Positions 48,591 to 61,957 of a stretch of DNA of 64,000 bases are shown here, one piece after another. Source of the stretch: SZUA-36 sp963727635 (GTDB taxonomy: Bacteria; Pseudomonadota; Gammaproteobacteria; Xanthomonadales; SZUA-36); NCBI GenBank assembly GCA_963727635.1, contig CAVSHP010000010.1:17528-81527 (forward strand), read 5' to 3'. The notes under the pieces are model-generated. The model was not told where the DNA came from. It made no database searches and saw nothing but the letters and a program-made list of their open reading frames with translations. How positions within the stretch are numbered: the first letter of the stretch is position 1; each line of letters begins with the position of its first letter. Position numbers and translations under genes: made by a program.

Positions 48591-49073
48591 ATGCCAAATA
48601 TAGAAATTCGACCGGCAAACGTCGGGGATTCCACGCTGATCCTGCGCTTTGTCACCGATCTTGCGATCTATGAAAATGCCGAGGATGCGGTCGTCGCGAC
48701 GGAAAGCGATATCAGGCATTCGTTGTTTTCCCCTGATTCGACCACCCATGCGGTTATTTGTGAGATCGATGCCCTTGCTGTCGGTTTCGCGGTTTATTTC
48801 TTCAACTATTCAACCTGGCTGGGTAAAAACGGTCTGTATCTCGAAGATTTATACGTTTCGCCGGAATTCCGCAGCGTGGGTGCGGGAAAGGCGCTTCTCA
48901 AACACCTGGCGCAGATTGCATTGTCCCGCGATTGTGGCCGCTTTGAATGGAGCGTGCTCGATTGGAATGAACCCGCCATAAAGTTCTACCAGTCACTCGG
49001 CGCAAAACCACAGGATGAGTGGGTGGCCTATCGCCTGACCGGAAAAGCCCTGGTGGACCTGGCTGAAAGTTGA
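48591..49073 (+). CDS. GNAT-family N-acetyltransferase
   Basis: 160 residues with GGGAG upstream of ATG 48591. GNAT fold with the acetyl-CoA loop 'YVSPEFRSVGAGKALLKHLA' (motif Q/RxxGxG/A slightly varied) and the 'EWSVLDWNEPAIKFYQSLGA' strand-helix, closest to the diamine/spermidine acetyltransferase-like subgroup ('LYLEDLYVSPEFR'). The substrate is not certain. It lies 48 nt after the beta-lactamase and 15 nt before the EamA transporter, so the three may be cotranscribed. Confidence 0.88.
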   Translation: MPNIEIRPANVGDSTLILRFVTDLAIYENAEDAVVATESDIRHSLFSPDSTTHAVICEIDALAVGFAVYFFNYSTWLGKNGLYLEDLYVSPEFRSVGAGKALLKHLAQIALSRDCGRFEWSVLDWNEPAIKFYQSLGAKPQDEWVAYRLTGKALVDLAES

Positions 49074-49088
49074 CAGACAACACAGCCG

Positions 49089-49976
49089 ATGGACGCTGGA
49101 AGGAGTCGCGACGTACCGTTAAAGGGCATTTTCTACATGTGCCTGGCCGTTGCCCTGATAGCCTGCCAGGAGGCAATGGCCAAGTATCTCGGTCAATACC
49201 TGCCAATGCTGCAGGTCATCGGGGCCAGATATTTCGGTCACCTGTTATTGATGGCTGTCGTACTGATGCCAAGGCATGGTCTGAGGCTGTTCAAGGCAAA
49301 TCGCCCGTTGGTCCAGGTCGGCCGTTCGGTCTTATTGTTGATCGACACCGCGCTTTTCTTCTTCTCCCTGACCATGATCGGCCTCGCCGAGGCAACCGCG
49401 ATATTTTTCAGCGTACCGCTATTGGTGGTGCTGCTGTCAGTGCTGCTGCTTGGCGAAAAACTCGATTGGAAACGTCTGCTCGTGGTTGCCACCGGGTTTG
49501 CCGGCATGCTGGTCATTGTAAGACCCGGAAGTAACGCCATCGGTTGGGGCGCTTTGCTGACTTTTGCTGCGGCCATCTGCGTCAGCATCTTCAATATCAT
49601 CACGCGAAAACTGGCAGATGAGGACCCACTGCCAGTGACGATGTTTTACACGGCGATGGCGGGTGCCGTGATCATGCTGCTGATCGTGCCGTTCATCTGG
49701 GAAAGTCCAACCAGCTGGCAGCAGTGGGCGGCGCTGATCATGATCGGTATTACCGGTGGCGCGGCACACAGTTGTATCATCGCATCGCACGTGTTCGCAC
49801 CGGCGTCCACGGTGGCGCCTTTCATGTATAGCCAGATATTCTGGGCACTTGGATTCGGATATCTGCTTTTTGGCAATCTGCCGGATCAATTTACCGTGAT
49901 TGGTGGTTTGATCGTCATTGGCAGTGGCATATACCTGTTGCAACGGCAGAAAGTAAAGGCAGATCTTGCGGTTTGA
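49089..49976 (+). CDS. EamA/DMT-family membrane transporter
   Basis: 295 residues, ten hydrophobic segments in two EamA repeats. Repeat 1 runs from 'GIFYMCLAVALIACQEAMAKYL' (two pieces) to 'IFFSVPLLVVLLSVLLLGEKL'; repeat 2 from 'GALLTFAAAICVSIFNIITRK' to 'GLIVIGSGIYLLQRQK'. The 'LGEKLDWKR' turn is typical of the family. These carriers export small metabolites such as amino acids, but the substrate is unknown. The start is weakly supported: no good ribosome-binding site precedes ATG 49089. Confidence 0.9.
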   Translation: MDAGRSRDVPLKGIFYMCLAVALIACQEAMAKYLGQYLPMLQVIGARYFGHLLLMAVVLMPRHGLRLFKANRPLVQVGRSVLLLIDTALFFFSLTMIGLAEATAIFFSVPLLVVLLSVLLLGEKLDWKRLLVVATGFAGMLVIVRPGSNAIGWGALLTFAAAICVSIFNIITRKLADEDPLPVTMFYTAMAGAVIMLLIVPFIWESPTSWQQWAALIMIGITGGAAHSCIIASHVFAPASTVAPFMYSQIFWALGFGYLLFGNLPDQFTVIGGLIVIGSGIYLLQRQKVKADLAV

Positions 49977-50043
49977 TATCGGTCCGGCGGCTTTCCGCTG
50001 CCGACGACCAGACCGGCCACCTGGCACGAACTTGTCTATAATT

Positions 50044-50580
50044 TCAGCCTGACTCTTTCAGGTAGGCCGCAGCCAGGTCGACATAGCGTTTTGCCGTGTA
50101 TTTGAAAAACGTCATTTCCTTTTCGGTCAACGGTCTTGCCTGGCGCGCCGGGTTGCCCTTGTAGAGAAAACCGCTTTCGAGCACCTTGCCCGGTGGCACC
50201 AGTGTACCCGCGGCAATAATCACCTCATCATGTACGACCGCGCCATCCATGATCACGGCCGCCATCCCGATCAGGATGCGGTTGCCGACCGTACAGCCGT
50301 GCAGCATGACCTTGTGGCCGATGGTGACGTCGTCACCGATGACCAGCGGAAACCCGTCCGGGTTATACGGACCGGCGTGTGTGACATGCAGAACACTGCC
50401 ATCCTGAACACTGGTTCTCTCACCAATACGGATACGGTGGATATCACCCCTGATCACGGTCATTGGCCAGACCGAACTGCCTGCGCCGATTTCAACATCA
50501 CCGATCACGACCGCGTCCGGGTCGACGTAAACCCCCGTGGAAATCCTCGGCTGCATACCGGCATGATTACGTATGCTCAT
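50044..50580 (-). CDS. Gamma-class carbonic anhydrase-like protein (YrdA family)
   Basis: 178 residues of left-handed beta-helix hexapeptide repeats ('GDVEIGAGSSVWPMTVIRGD', 'RIRIGERTSVQDGSVLH'). The three trimer-interface His ligands for Zn are in place: 'LHVTH' and 'IGHKVMLHGC'. The C-terminal helix is normal ('KYTAKRYVDLAAAYLKE'). YrdA homologues often show little or no carbonic anhydrase activity, so the role is uncertain. Convergent with the EamA gene. Confidence 0.94.
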   Translation of the reverse strand: MSIRNHAGMQPRISTGVYVDPDAVVIGDVEIGAGSSVWPMTVIRGDIHRIRIGERTSVQDGSVLHVTHAGPYNPDGFPLVIGDDVTIGHKVMLHGCTVGNRILIGMAAVIMDGAVVHDEVIIAAGTLVPPGKVLESGFLYKGNPARQARPLTEKEMTFFKYTAKRYVDLAAAYLKESG

Positions 50581-50814
50581 CTGATCTCCGCGATGTTGGC
50601 CCAGTCCGATAAATTGTGACTCATATTGACCACCTCAAGATTTGAGAACATCGGACACATTATCGCAAATCTGCAGTAAATGGAGCAGGCAGATGACATG
50701 AGCGTAAAACCGGATACGACAAAGCGCGCTTTAGATAATCAAGCAAACCCTTGAATCAATCTGTTTGTAAGACAGAATTTCCAAGACCCAGTCCGCACCG
50801 GTGAAATACTGGGG

Positions 50815-51864
50815 TTAGCTTTTGAAGCGGGATTTGTCTTTGGCCTTGATCACGGCCGCGGCGGCGGTGATTGTACCTTTCGCGACCAGTGCTGCCAACG
50901 AGTCATCCATCGCGCACATGCCATCGTTGACACCACCCTGGATAACCGATGCCAGCATGGTCGTATTGCCCTCGCGAATGATGTTTGGCAGGCTGTTGGT
51001 GCGCAGCAGTATCTCGTAGGCAGCGCAGCGACCACGGCCATCGGCGGTCGGCAGCAGTTGTTGCGAAACGATGGCGCAAATCGATTCGGCGAGGGTATTG
51101 CGCACCTGGTCCTGCCGGCTGGCAGGAAATGCATCGATCAGGCGATCGATGGTTTTGACGGCGCTGTTGGTATGCAGGGTTCCAAATACCAGGGTTCCCA
51201 TCTCGGCCGCGGTGATGGCCAGCTCGATGGTTTCCGTGTCACGCATTTCACCCACGAGGATCACATCGGCGTCCTGCCGGATAGTGGCTTTCAGCGCATC
51301 GGCGAAGCTCAGCGCATCCTGGCCGACCTCACGTTGGGAAAGCACACTTTTCTTATTCGCGTGAACAAACTCCACCGGATCTTCGATGGTGACAATATGC
51401 TTGCTGTAGTTCTCATTGATTTCGTTGATAATCGCGGCAAGCGTGGTGGATTTACCGGAACCGGTAGGACCGGTAATGAGGACCAGGCCGCGCTCAAGGT
51501 GCGCCAATTCACGAATCGATTTGGGAATATTGAGTTCGTCGAAAGTCAGAATCTTTTCCGGAATGATGCGGAAAACAGCTCCTGCGCCACTATATTGGCG
51601 CAGGAAATTGACACGAAAACGTGCCTCACCCGGTAGCGACCAGGCGAAGTCCAGATCGCCAGTGTCTTCGTATTCCCGCCATTGTTGCTCGGAAGAGATT
51701 TCATGCAGCAGTTCTCTCAGTTCCTCGTCTGAAAGAGGCCCCCAGCCTTCAACGTCCGTCAATCTGCCATGGATCCGTACCCGCGGTGGACGGGTGGCAA
51801 GTAAATGCAGGTCCGATCCCTGCTTGTCTTTCAGATAACGGAATAACTCGTCGATCCTGGCCAA
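50815..51864 (-). CDS. PilT/PilU-family type IV pilus retraction ATPase
   Basis: 349 residues starting at TTG 51864, justified by AGGAGG 5 nt upstream ('MARIDELFRYLKDKQGSDLH' when read as Met). It has an N-terminal PAS-like domain, Walker A 'GPTGSGKSTTLAAI', the Asp box 'IVTIEDPVEF', Walker B 'VILVGEMRDTETI', and the His box 'GTLHTNSAVKTIDRLID'. It powers pilus retraction and twitching. The companion gene upstream encodes a longer paralogue with 12 nt between them. No other pilus genes are in the window. Confidence 0.93.
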   Translation of the reverse strand: MARIDELFRYLKDKQGSDLHLLATRPPRVRIHGRLTDVEGWGPLSDEELRELLHEISSEQQWREYEDTGDLDFAWSLPGEARFRVNFLRQYSGAGAVFRIIPEKILTFDELNIPKSIRELAHLERGLVLITGPTGSGKSTTLAAIINEINENYSKHIVTIEDPVEFVHANKKSVLSQREVGQDALSFADALKATIRQDADVILVGEMRDTETIELAITAAEMGTLVFGTLHTNSAVKTIDRLIDAFPASRQDQVRNTLAESICAIVSQQLLPTADGRGRCAAYEILLRTNSLPNIIREGNTTMLASVIQGGVNDGMCAMDDSLAALVAKGTITAAAAVIKAKDKSRFKS

Positions 51865-51876
51865 ACCACCCTCCTG

Positions 51877-53133
51877 CTACATGAAATTTTTCGATTCTTC
51901 GGCGTGTTTAAGCGCCTCTTTTTGGGTGATGACCTTTTCCCTCACCAACTTTGTCAGCGACGCATCCAAAAGACGTTGACCCTGGGCGGCGCCGGTTTGC
52001 AGGATCGACTTGATCTGGTATGTACGATTTTCGCGAATCAGATTAGCGACCGCATTGTTGTTGATCATGACTTCAAGCGCCGCAACCTGCCCCCGGTCAT
52101 CGCTACGCTGAACCAGTCGCTGGGAAATGACAACCTTGAGAGACTCTGACAACATCCTTCGAATCTGGCTTAACTGATCCGGCGGAAAAACGCCGAGCAA
52201 ACGGTTGATGGTGCGAATGGCATTTGAAGTGTGCAGTGTTGCCAGCACAAGGTGACCTGTTTCAGCAGCGGTCACCGCCAGTGAAATGGTTTCCAGATCC
52301 CGCAATTCGCCGATCACGATCACATCGGGATCTTCACGCAAAGCCGCCCGCAGGGCCGTTGGAAACGATCCGGTCTGGTGTCCGATTTCCCGTTGAGTAA
52401 CGTTGCACTCACCAGCGGGGTACACGTATTCGATCGGATCTTCGATCGTGAGGATATGATCCGGCCGGCTCTGATTGATCAGGTTCACCATGGCGGCCAT
52501 GGTTGACGATTTACCGCAACCTGCCGGTCCGGTAAATAGAATCAGCCCCTGGTTGAATTCGGTAAAACGTTTGAAATCACTTGGTAAGCCGAGCTCGGCC
52601 AGTGTAGGTGGCTTAAGCTTGATCGCGCGGAAAATGGCATCGTAGCCACGCTGCTGCTTGTAGATGTTGGCACGAAACCGCCCGACCCCGGGAATCTCAT
52701 AGGCAAAATCGACCTGAAACTCGTCTTGCAGGCGCTTGAGTTGTGTCTCGTCCATGATGGGGGTGATGAGACGTTCGCATTCAAGTGAGCTCAGTACAGT
52801 CGATGAAGCCGTGCAGATTTTGCCGCCATGCCGAAGCAGCAGGGTCGACCCGCTGTGTACATGAAGGTCGCTGGCATGTAGTTCAATCGTTTGTTGCAGC
52901 AGATTTCGCAGCGTCACGCCGGGACCGTAGTCCAGCAAGATCTGCTTATTTGCGTTTGCTGCGGTGTTTGTCTTTGCCGGTATGACCGCGCGTAAAACTG
53001 CCGGAGCGGTAGTTTCGGAGCTTTGTACCGGTTTGAAACTGGGTTTATCGACCGGGGCAGCCTCGCCCCAGTTCTTACCTTGCAGATGTGCAAGAACCGA
53101 GGATCTAGCCGCTTGATCCAGGACCGCGCTCAT
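51877..53133 (-). CDS. PilT-family ATPase with extended N-terminus
   Basis: 418 residues. The first about 70 residues are a variable extension ('LAHLQGKNWGEAAPVDKP' on), then the standard ring ATPase: 'LHASDLHVHSGSTLLLRHGG', Walker A 'GPAGCGKSSTMAAMV', Asp box 'ILTIEDPIEYVY', Walker B 'VIVIGELRDLETI', His box 'ATLHTSNAIRTINRLLG'. The Walker A has GPAGCGKS where PilT has GPTGSGKS, but the catalytic Lys/Ser are kept. Paired PilT-like genes resemble pilT-pilU. The start overlaps a 33-codon leader ORF by 4 nt. Confidence 0.92.
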   Translation of the reverse strand: MSAVLDQAARSSVLAHLQGKNWGEAAPVDKPSFKPVQSSETTAPAVLRAVIPAKTNTAANANKQILLDYGPGVTLRNLLQQTIELHASDLHVHSGSTLLLRHGGKICTASSTVLSSLECERLITPIMDETQLKRLQDEFQVDFAYEIPGVGRFRANIYKQQRGYDAIFRAIKLKPPTLAELGLPSDFKRFTEFNQGLILFTGPAGCGKSSTMAAMVNLINQSRPDHILTIEDPIEYVYPAGECNVTQREIGHQTGSFPTALRAALREDPDVIVIGELRDLETISLAVTAAETGHLVLATLHTSNAIRTINRLLGVFPPDQLSQIRRMLSESLKVVISQRLVQRSDDRGQVAALEVMINNNAVANLIRENRTYQIKSILQTGAAQGQRLLDASLTKLVREKVITQKEALKHAEESKNFM

Positions 53134-53231
53134 GACAATCTGTCCGAATCAATCGATAATGTGACCGCCTGGTTGAAGGCGGAAGATGCGACCGATACGC
53201 AAGATTCCCAAATCTTGAGTAAGTTATTCAT
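53130..53231 (-). CDS. Short leader ORF overlapping the start of the PilT-like gene
   Basis: 33 residues from ATG 53231 ('MNNLLKIWESCVSVASSAFN', then 'QAVTLSIDSDRLS'), with AAAGGA about 8 nt upstream, and a TGA at 53132-53130 that overlaps the next ATG (ATGA). The spacing and the ribosome-binding site argue for translation; the gene downstream has no strong site of its own, so coupling is likely. No family is recognised. It could also be a frame-broken N-terminus of the PilT-like protein. Confidence 0.5.
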   Translation of the reverse strand: MNNLLKIWESCVSVASSAFNQAVTLSIDSDRLS

Positions 53232-53454
53232 GTAGGTATTCCTTTACCGTTTTATATATTGGTGGCTCAACTTCCATGTCAGAGAATGAAATACTCACTC
53301 CGACATAAAATTTATACATCATCTGCTGCACGTCATCAGCTGTCAGATTTGACAGTCTTTGAATTGAACCGGGAATTGGGGATAACCCACATATCTATTT
53401 AACTGCTGGCAACAAGGCCGGATTAGCTGCTGCCAGAACGCTTTCAACAGTTAA

Positions 53455-57780
<4,326 letters not shown>

Positions 57781-57899
57781 GGATTGATTGTAGACCAGGG
57801 ATTCTCAAATTCCGAGAACCGGGGAATATTTCTTAGGGCTGGTTAACACCATGCGTATGTTCACTGCTGTCCCACTTAATTTGCCGATAGGGGGGCGGG

Positions 57900-58019
57900 G
57901 AAGCTGGGGTGGGTAGTTCTTACCAGGACACGTACGAGGCAGGAAGCCGATCCCTGAGCCCCCCAGGGATCGGCTTCCTGCGGCGTACGGTCCTGGTAAG
58001 AACTACCCACCCCAGCTTC
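57900..58019. repeat. Near-perfect 120-bp inverted repeat
   Basis: The outer arms (57900-57929 and 57990-58019) are exact complements over 30 nt. Inside them CGTAC/GTACG and a perfect 17-bp pair (CAGGAAGCCGATCCCTG) fold with small bulges round a loop of about 7 nt. No T-run follows, so it is not a plain terminator. It lies in the 325-nt gap between lhr and a lipoprotein gene, whose remaining sequence shows nothing recognisable. It could be a small non-autonomous element, a mRNA stabiliser or a read-inversion artefact. Confidence 0.85.
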
Positions 58020-58105
58020 TACTGACCGCCGTGCAAAACCTTCAGAAACCACTGGCCGATGATTTACCACTGAGCCGAGGGGCATCCTCATGATGATAAC
58101 AGGCC

Positions 58106-58564
58106 CTAGTTCCGCTGCGTTTCGATGTCCGGTAAACGCACGGCTTCCCAGTCGGCTGCGGTCAGTAACCAGTCGCCGCCATCACGGACCCATTGTGTCT
58201 CCACCTCGAACAGTTGTCCGCTTTCCGGTAGCAGCCCGGCACCACCGGTGACCAGTAACTTGAAGTGCGCTGAAGCGGTATCCTGACCGGTTTCCGATAC
58301 GAAGATGGGGAAAAACTGCGCCTGCAAACGGCGGTGCTGGTTGATCTGGAAGATCATGAAACGGTGAAATTCACGCCGGTCCAGCGTGCCCTGCTGGCCG
58401 CTGAATGAATCGGCGATATTTTCCATGAAATCGAGGTGGCGGCCTTCTTCAGCCGCAGCCTCCATGTTACGCAGAGTCGCGATGACCTGCTGTTCGACAC
58501 TGAGTTTTTCACCACAGCCCGCCAGTATCCCGATGGCGAGAGCGAGACTGAAAACAAACCTCAT
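58106..58564 (-). CDS. Small lipoprotein of unknown function
   Basis: 152 residues from ATG 58564 ('MRFVFSLALAIGILAGCGEKL'-type lipobox, LAGC; acylated Cys near residue 17). The longer reading frame to 58669 lies in the upstream gene and is ignored. The mature part contains 'QQVIATLRNMEAAAEEGRH', 'FHRFMIFQINQHRRLQAQFF' and 'WLLTAADWEAVRLPDIE', a short alpha+beta domain resembling lipoproteins with a NTF2-like fold; that is tentative. It begins 8 nt after the GCS2-CBS gene on the same strand, so they share an operon. Confidence 0.7.
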   Translation of the reverse strand: MRFVFSLALAIGILAGCGEKLSVEQQVIATLRNMEAAAEEGRHLDFMENIADSFSGQQGTLDRREFHRFMIFQINQHRRLQAQFFPIFVSETGQDTASAHFKLLVTGGAGLLPESGQLFEVETQWVRDGGDWLLTAADWEAVRLPDIETQRN

Positions 58565-58571
58565 CCGCGGC

Positions 58572-59889
58572 TCATTTGGAGTCTTCCAGGTAACGTTCCA
58601 ACAGGTGGGAGGCCACCACGATGAGGTCATGCTCGGTGACCAGACCCAGTAGTTTGCCTTTATCAACAACCGGCAGGCACGCGACTTTTTCCTTGCGCAT
58701 CAGGCGTATCGCATCGACGGTGGTGGAATCGGAATCGATGGTGACAGGATTCCTGGTCATGATTTCACGGATGGTGACCTTGAGATCGCCACCCACCCTG
58801 CCCTCGGCCACCAGGCGCAACAGGGCGCGGTGTGACAATAGTCCGACCAGTTCACCGTCATCGTCTTCAACCGGGATATGCCGGATGTGGCGCCAGTCCA
58901 TCAGTGTCGCTGCAAAATCGACAATATCATCCGGCCGCACCGTGAACAGGTCCGTGGCCATGAACTGGGATACTTTCAGGTAACTGTCGCGCCAGCCCTG
59001 GTCCTCGCAGAATTCCGCCAGCACCCATTCCGATACCGGCCGCCCGGATGTCTGCTGTTCAACCATGCTACTGACCAGGCAGCGTAACCGTTGATCCTCC
59101 GTGCCCCGGTCGTGCATCCCATTCAGGGATTCAAGCGCCCAGCGGGCACCGTTTCTGCGCGTGGAGACGCGGTCATGCAGGATGCCGAGATACTTTCCGA
59201 TATCCTTCTTATCAACGCCATAATCCTGCAAGCCACTCTCCGCCAGCGGCAAAAGTTCATCGAGGATAAGTTTCCTGACCGGCGTGTGGGTATCACCAAA
59301 CCAGTTCATTTGCGCACGGATACCCGCCCTGGCCGCGGCAATGAAGTTGGCCTTGATATCCTGAAAGGTGATCTGCGTCGCGAATGTCGGCATATTCCCG
59401 CGACATTCCCGCCATCATGCCGACAAAAAATGCCGTATTGGCAATCTCGTCGACGACCGTCGGACCGGAGGGTATGACGCGGTTTTCAATGCGCAGATGC
59501 GGTATACCGTTGAGCACACCATAGCAGGCCCGGTTCCAGCGATAGACGGTGCCGTTATGCAGGCACAATGCCTTCAATTTTGGTGCGATACCCTGCGCCA
59601 CCATGGCCAGTGGATCCTTCTCGGTCTCCGTCGTCAGCAACACACTGAAGCGCGCGATATCCTCCTTGAAAATCTCCGTGACAGATTTTTCCACCCAGTC
59701 GTTACCAAAATGCACCCTTGGTTGAAGACCGCGGGTCTGGTGGGTTGTCGAACGCGCATCGACCGAATACTCAAACACGGAAATCCGTGTTTCATGCCAT
59801 AACCGTTTACCCAACAGGATGGGTGAGTTGACCACGGCAGCCAGCAACGGGCCCGTTACTACCTGCGCAATATTGTATTTGTCTATCAT
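58572..59889 (-). CDS. Glutamate-cysteine-ligase-like (GCS2) protein with two CBS domains, N-terminus missing
   Basis: Two frames join near 59390 (extra C in ATTCGCG). The upstream frame gives the end of a GCS2 carboxylate-amine ligase domain: 'NSPILLGKRLWHETRISVF', 'VYRWNRACYG', 'HLRIENRVIPSGPTVVDEIAN'. The downstream frame gives a helical segment and a CBS pair ('MATDLFTVRPDDIV', 'DLKVTIREIMTRNPVTIDSD', 'LPVVDKGKLLGLVTEHDL'). The family's N-terminal about 220 residues are absent because the sequence changes origin at about 59,890. GCS2 forms amide bonds with glutamate; CBS pairs sense adenosine nucleotides, so activity may be energy-gated. Confidence 0.72.
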
Positions 59890-60427
59890 GGCGGCCTCCC
59901 TCTGAGTGTTTGTGTTTCAGCGTCCCGCCCTTGCCGAACAGCGCCGGCTTGCGATTGTCGATGACGTGGCGGTTGACGCCCATCCAGCCGATCTCGCCGG
60001 AGAAGCGGCCATGCTCGATCTTCGGGCAGCGATCCATGATCACGGTCGAGCCCGGCATCGCTGCGCCATGCTTCTCGGCGTCTTCGCTGATCACGCCCAG
60101 CTGCATCCAGATCGATCTTGAGGCCCAGCCGGTCCTTCTCGGCCAGCGCTTCGGCGCACGATGCCGGGCGCGGCGTCGCTCCGCGGAAGATGTCGACCAT
60201 GTCGATCGGGCCGGGCACATCCTTGAGGCTGCGCATAGACCTTGCGGCCCAGGATCTCCTTGCCCGCCATGCCGGGATTGACCGGATCGATGAGGAAGCC
60301 CTTGTCGAGCAGATACTTCATCGCGAAATAGCTGGGCCGCATCGCGATTGCCGCTCGCGCCCACCATGGCGATGGTCTTGGTCGAGCGCAGGATGCTCTT
60401 GATCAGCGTGTCGGGGTAATGGGGCAT
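59890..60427 (-). CDS. CoA-binding-domain protein, alphaproteobacterial, frame breaks, end not resolved
   Basis: From ATG 60427: 'MPHYPDTLIKSILRSTKTIAMVGAS', 'AMKYLLDKGFLIDPVNPGMAG' and 'DRCPKIEHGRFSGEIGWMGV' in three frames. This is the Rossmann CoA-binding fold of the succinyl-CoA-synthetase-like stand-alone proteins common in rhizobia. Frames change near 60345, 60240 and 60110. The 3' end runs into the junction at about 59,890 ('ALFGKGGTLKHKHS'), and no clear stop is seen before gammaproteobacterial sequence begins. Next gene upstream on this strand is the enoyl-CoA hydratase. Confidence 0.6.
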
Positions 60428-61250
60428 GGACGTCCGCTTATTGCGTCCGGCCATTTCGGTTCGCGCTTTTCGAGGAAGGCGCAGATGCCTTCCTCGGCTT
60501 CGGCGGCCAGCATGTTCTCGGTCATCACCTGCGAGGCGTAGTCATAAGCCTCCGTCAGCGCCCATCTCGAGCTGGCGGTAAAAGGCTCCTTGCCGGTCTT
60601 CACCGTGGCCGCCGGCTTGGCGGCGATCTTCTGCGGCCAGCGCCATGGTCTCGGCTTCCAGCGCTTCGGCGCCACCACGCGGTTGACCAGCCCCAGCGCC
60701 TGGCGTCTTCGGCCGGCACCATCTCGCCGGTCAGCAGCATCTCCATCGCGTGCTTGCGGCGACAGTTGCGCGACAGCGCCACCATCGGCGTGGAGCAGAA
60801 CAGGCCGATATTGACGCCGGGCGTGGCGAAGCGGGCGGAGGAGGAGGCCACCGCCAGATCGCAGCTGGCGACCAGCTGGCAGCCGGCGGCCGTGGCGATG
60901 CCCTGGACCTCGGCGATCACCGGCTTGGGGTGGCGCACGATGGCCTGCATCAGCGCCGAGCATTGGGCGAACAGGGCGGCGAAGGCGGCCTGCGCCCTTG
61001 TCGGCGTCGCGCGCGGCAGGCCGTCATTTCCTTGAGGTCGTGGCCGGCGCAGAAGGCCGGGCCTTCCGCGGCCAGATCACGACACGCGCGCGGTCTTGTC
61101 GGCGGCGGCGGCGTCCAGCGCGTCTTGCAGGGCCGCCATCAGGGCCTGCTGAGGGCGTTGCGCGCGGCCGGCCGGTTGAGGGTCAGGCGCAGCACGGCCG
61201 CCGTGGCGTCTCGGCGCGGACGAGCGGATCGGGCTGTGGTGCGTGTTCAT
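60403..61250 (-). CDS. Enoyl-CoA hydratase/isomerase family protein, alphaproteobacterial, frame breaks
   Basis: ATG 61250 ('MNTHHSPIRSSAPRR'). Fragments in several frames give 'TLNRPAARNAL', 'AFCAGHDLKEMTA', 'GIATAAGCQLVASCDLAVASS' with the oxyanion-hole Gly, and 'LLTGEMVPAEDARAWGLVN', ending 'EKREPKWPDA'. A crotonase fold with the hydratase residues in the conserved places; substrate unknown. The true stop is likely near 60440, with the longer frame running over the next gene's start. The gene order enoyl-CoA hydratase, rplM, rpsI is typical of Rhizobiales. Confidence 0.68.
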
Positions 61251-61471
61251 GGGCGCGACTGTAGGCCGATCCGGCAGCCGGACTTTAACCGCGCCGCCGC
61301 CGGTACCGCGAAATGACGGTATTATGATACCGCATATCGCAAATAGCCTGTGCACAGGGGCTTTTGGCGCTTGACCGGCGCTCCAAAACGCCCCTATACG
61401 CCGCCTCCTGATCTACCGGCCCGCTTTGGGCCCGGGGCCGCTCGGCCAGCTGCCGGCCATGGAGACGGACA

Positions 61472-61955
61472 ATGAAAACCTACTCGGCCAAGCCGTCCGA
61501 GATCGAGAAGAAGTGGGTCGTGATCGACGCCGAAGGCCTCGTCGTCGGCCGGCTGGCCGACGATCGTCGCCAACCGCCTGCGCGGCAAGCACAAGCCCAC
61601 CTACACCCCCCATATGGATTGCGGCGACAATGTCATCGTCATCAACGCGGCCAAGGTGCTGCTGACCGGCAAGAAGCTGAAGAACAAGGTCTATTACCAC
61701 CACACCGGTTATATCGGCGGCATCAAGGAACGCACGGCCGGCGCGATCATGGCCGGCAAGTTCCCCGAGCGCATCGTCGAGAAGGCGGTGGAGCGCATGG
61801 TGCCGCGCGGACCGCTGGGCCGCCAGCAGATGACGCAATCTGCGCGTCTATGCCGGGCGCCGAGCATCCGCATGAGGCGCAGCAGCCCGAAGTGCTCGAC
61901 GTCGGCGTCGATGAATCCCAAGAACACCAACTACCGCAAGACGAAGGCGGCCTGA
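61472..61955 (+). CDS. rplM: Ribosomal protein L13, frame breaks
   Basis: ATG 61472 with a GGAGACGG site. 'MKTYSAKPSEIEKKWVVIDA', 'NRLRGKHKPTYTPHMDCGD', 'VYYHHTGYIGGIKERTA' and 'PRGPLGRQQM' are L13. Extra bases near 61559 (G), 61840 (C), 61857 (G) and 61912 (G) break the frame, but the restored protein ends '...NPKNTNYRKTKAA', about 160 residues, alphaproteobacterial type. L13 is an early-assembly protein of the 50S subunit. It starts the usual L13-S9 pair. Confidence 0.9.
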
Positions 61956-61957
61956 CC

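Noticed and set aside
58564..58669. 35-residue N-terminal extension of the small lipoprotein
   Set aside because: It overlaps the CBS gene, has Trp-rich out-of-frame composition, and would hide the signal peptide. The ATG at 58564 gives a proper lipobox.
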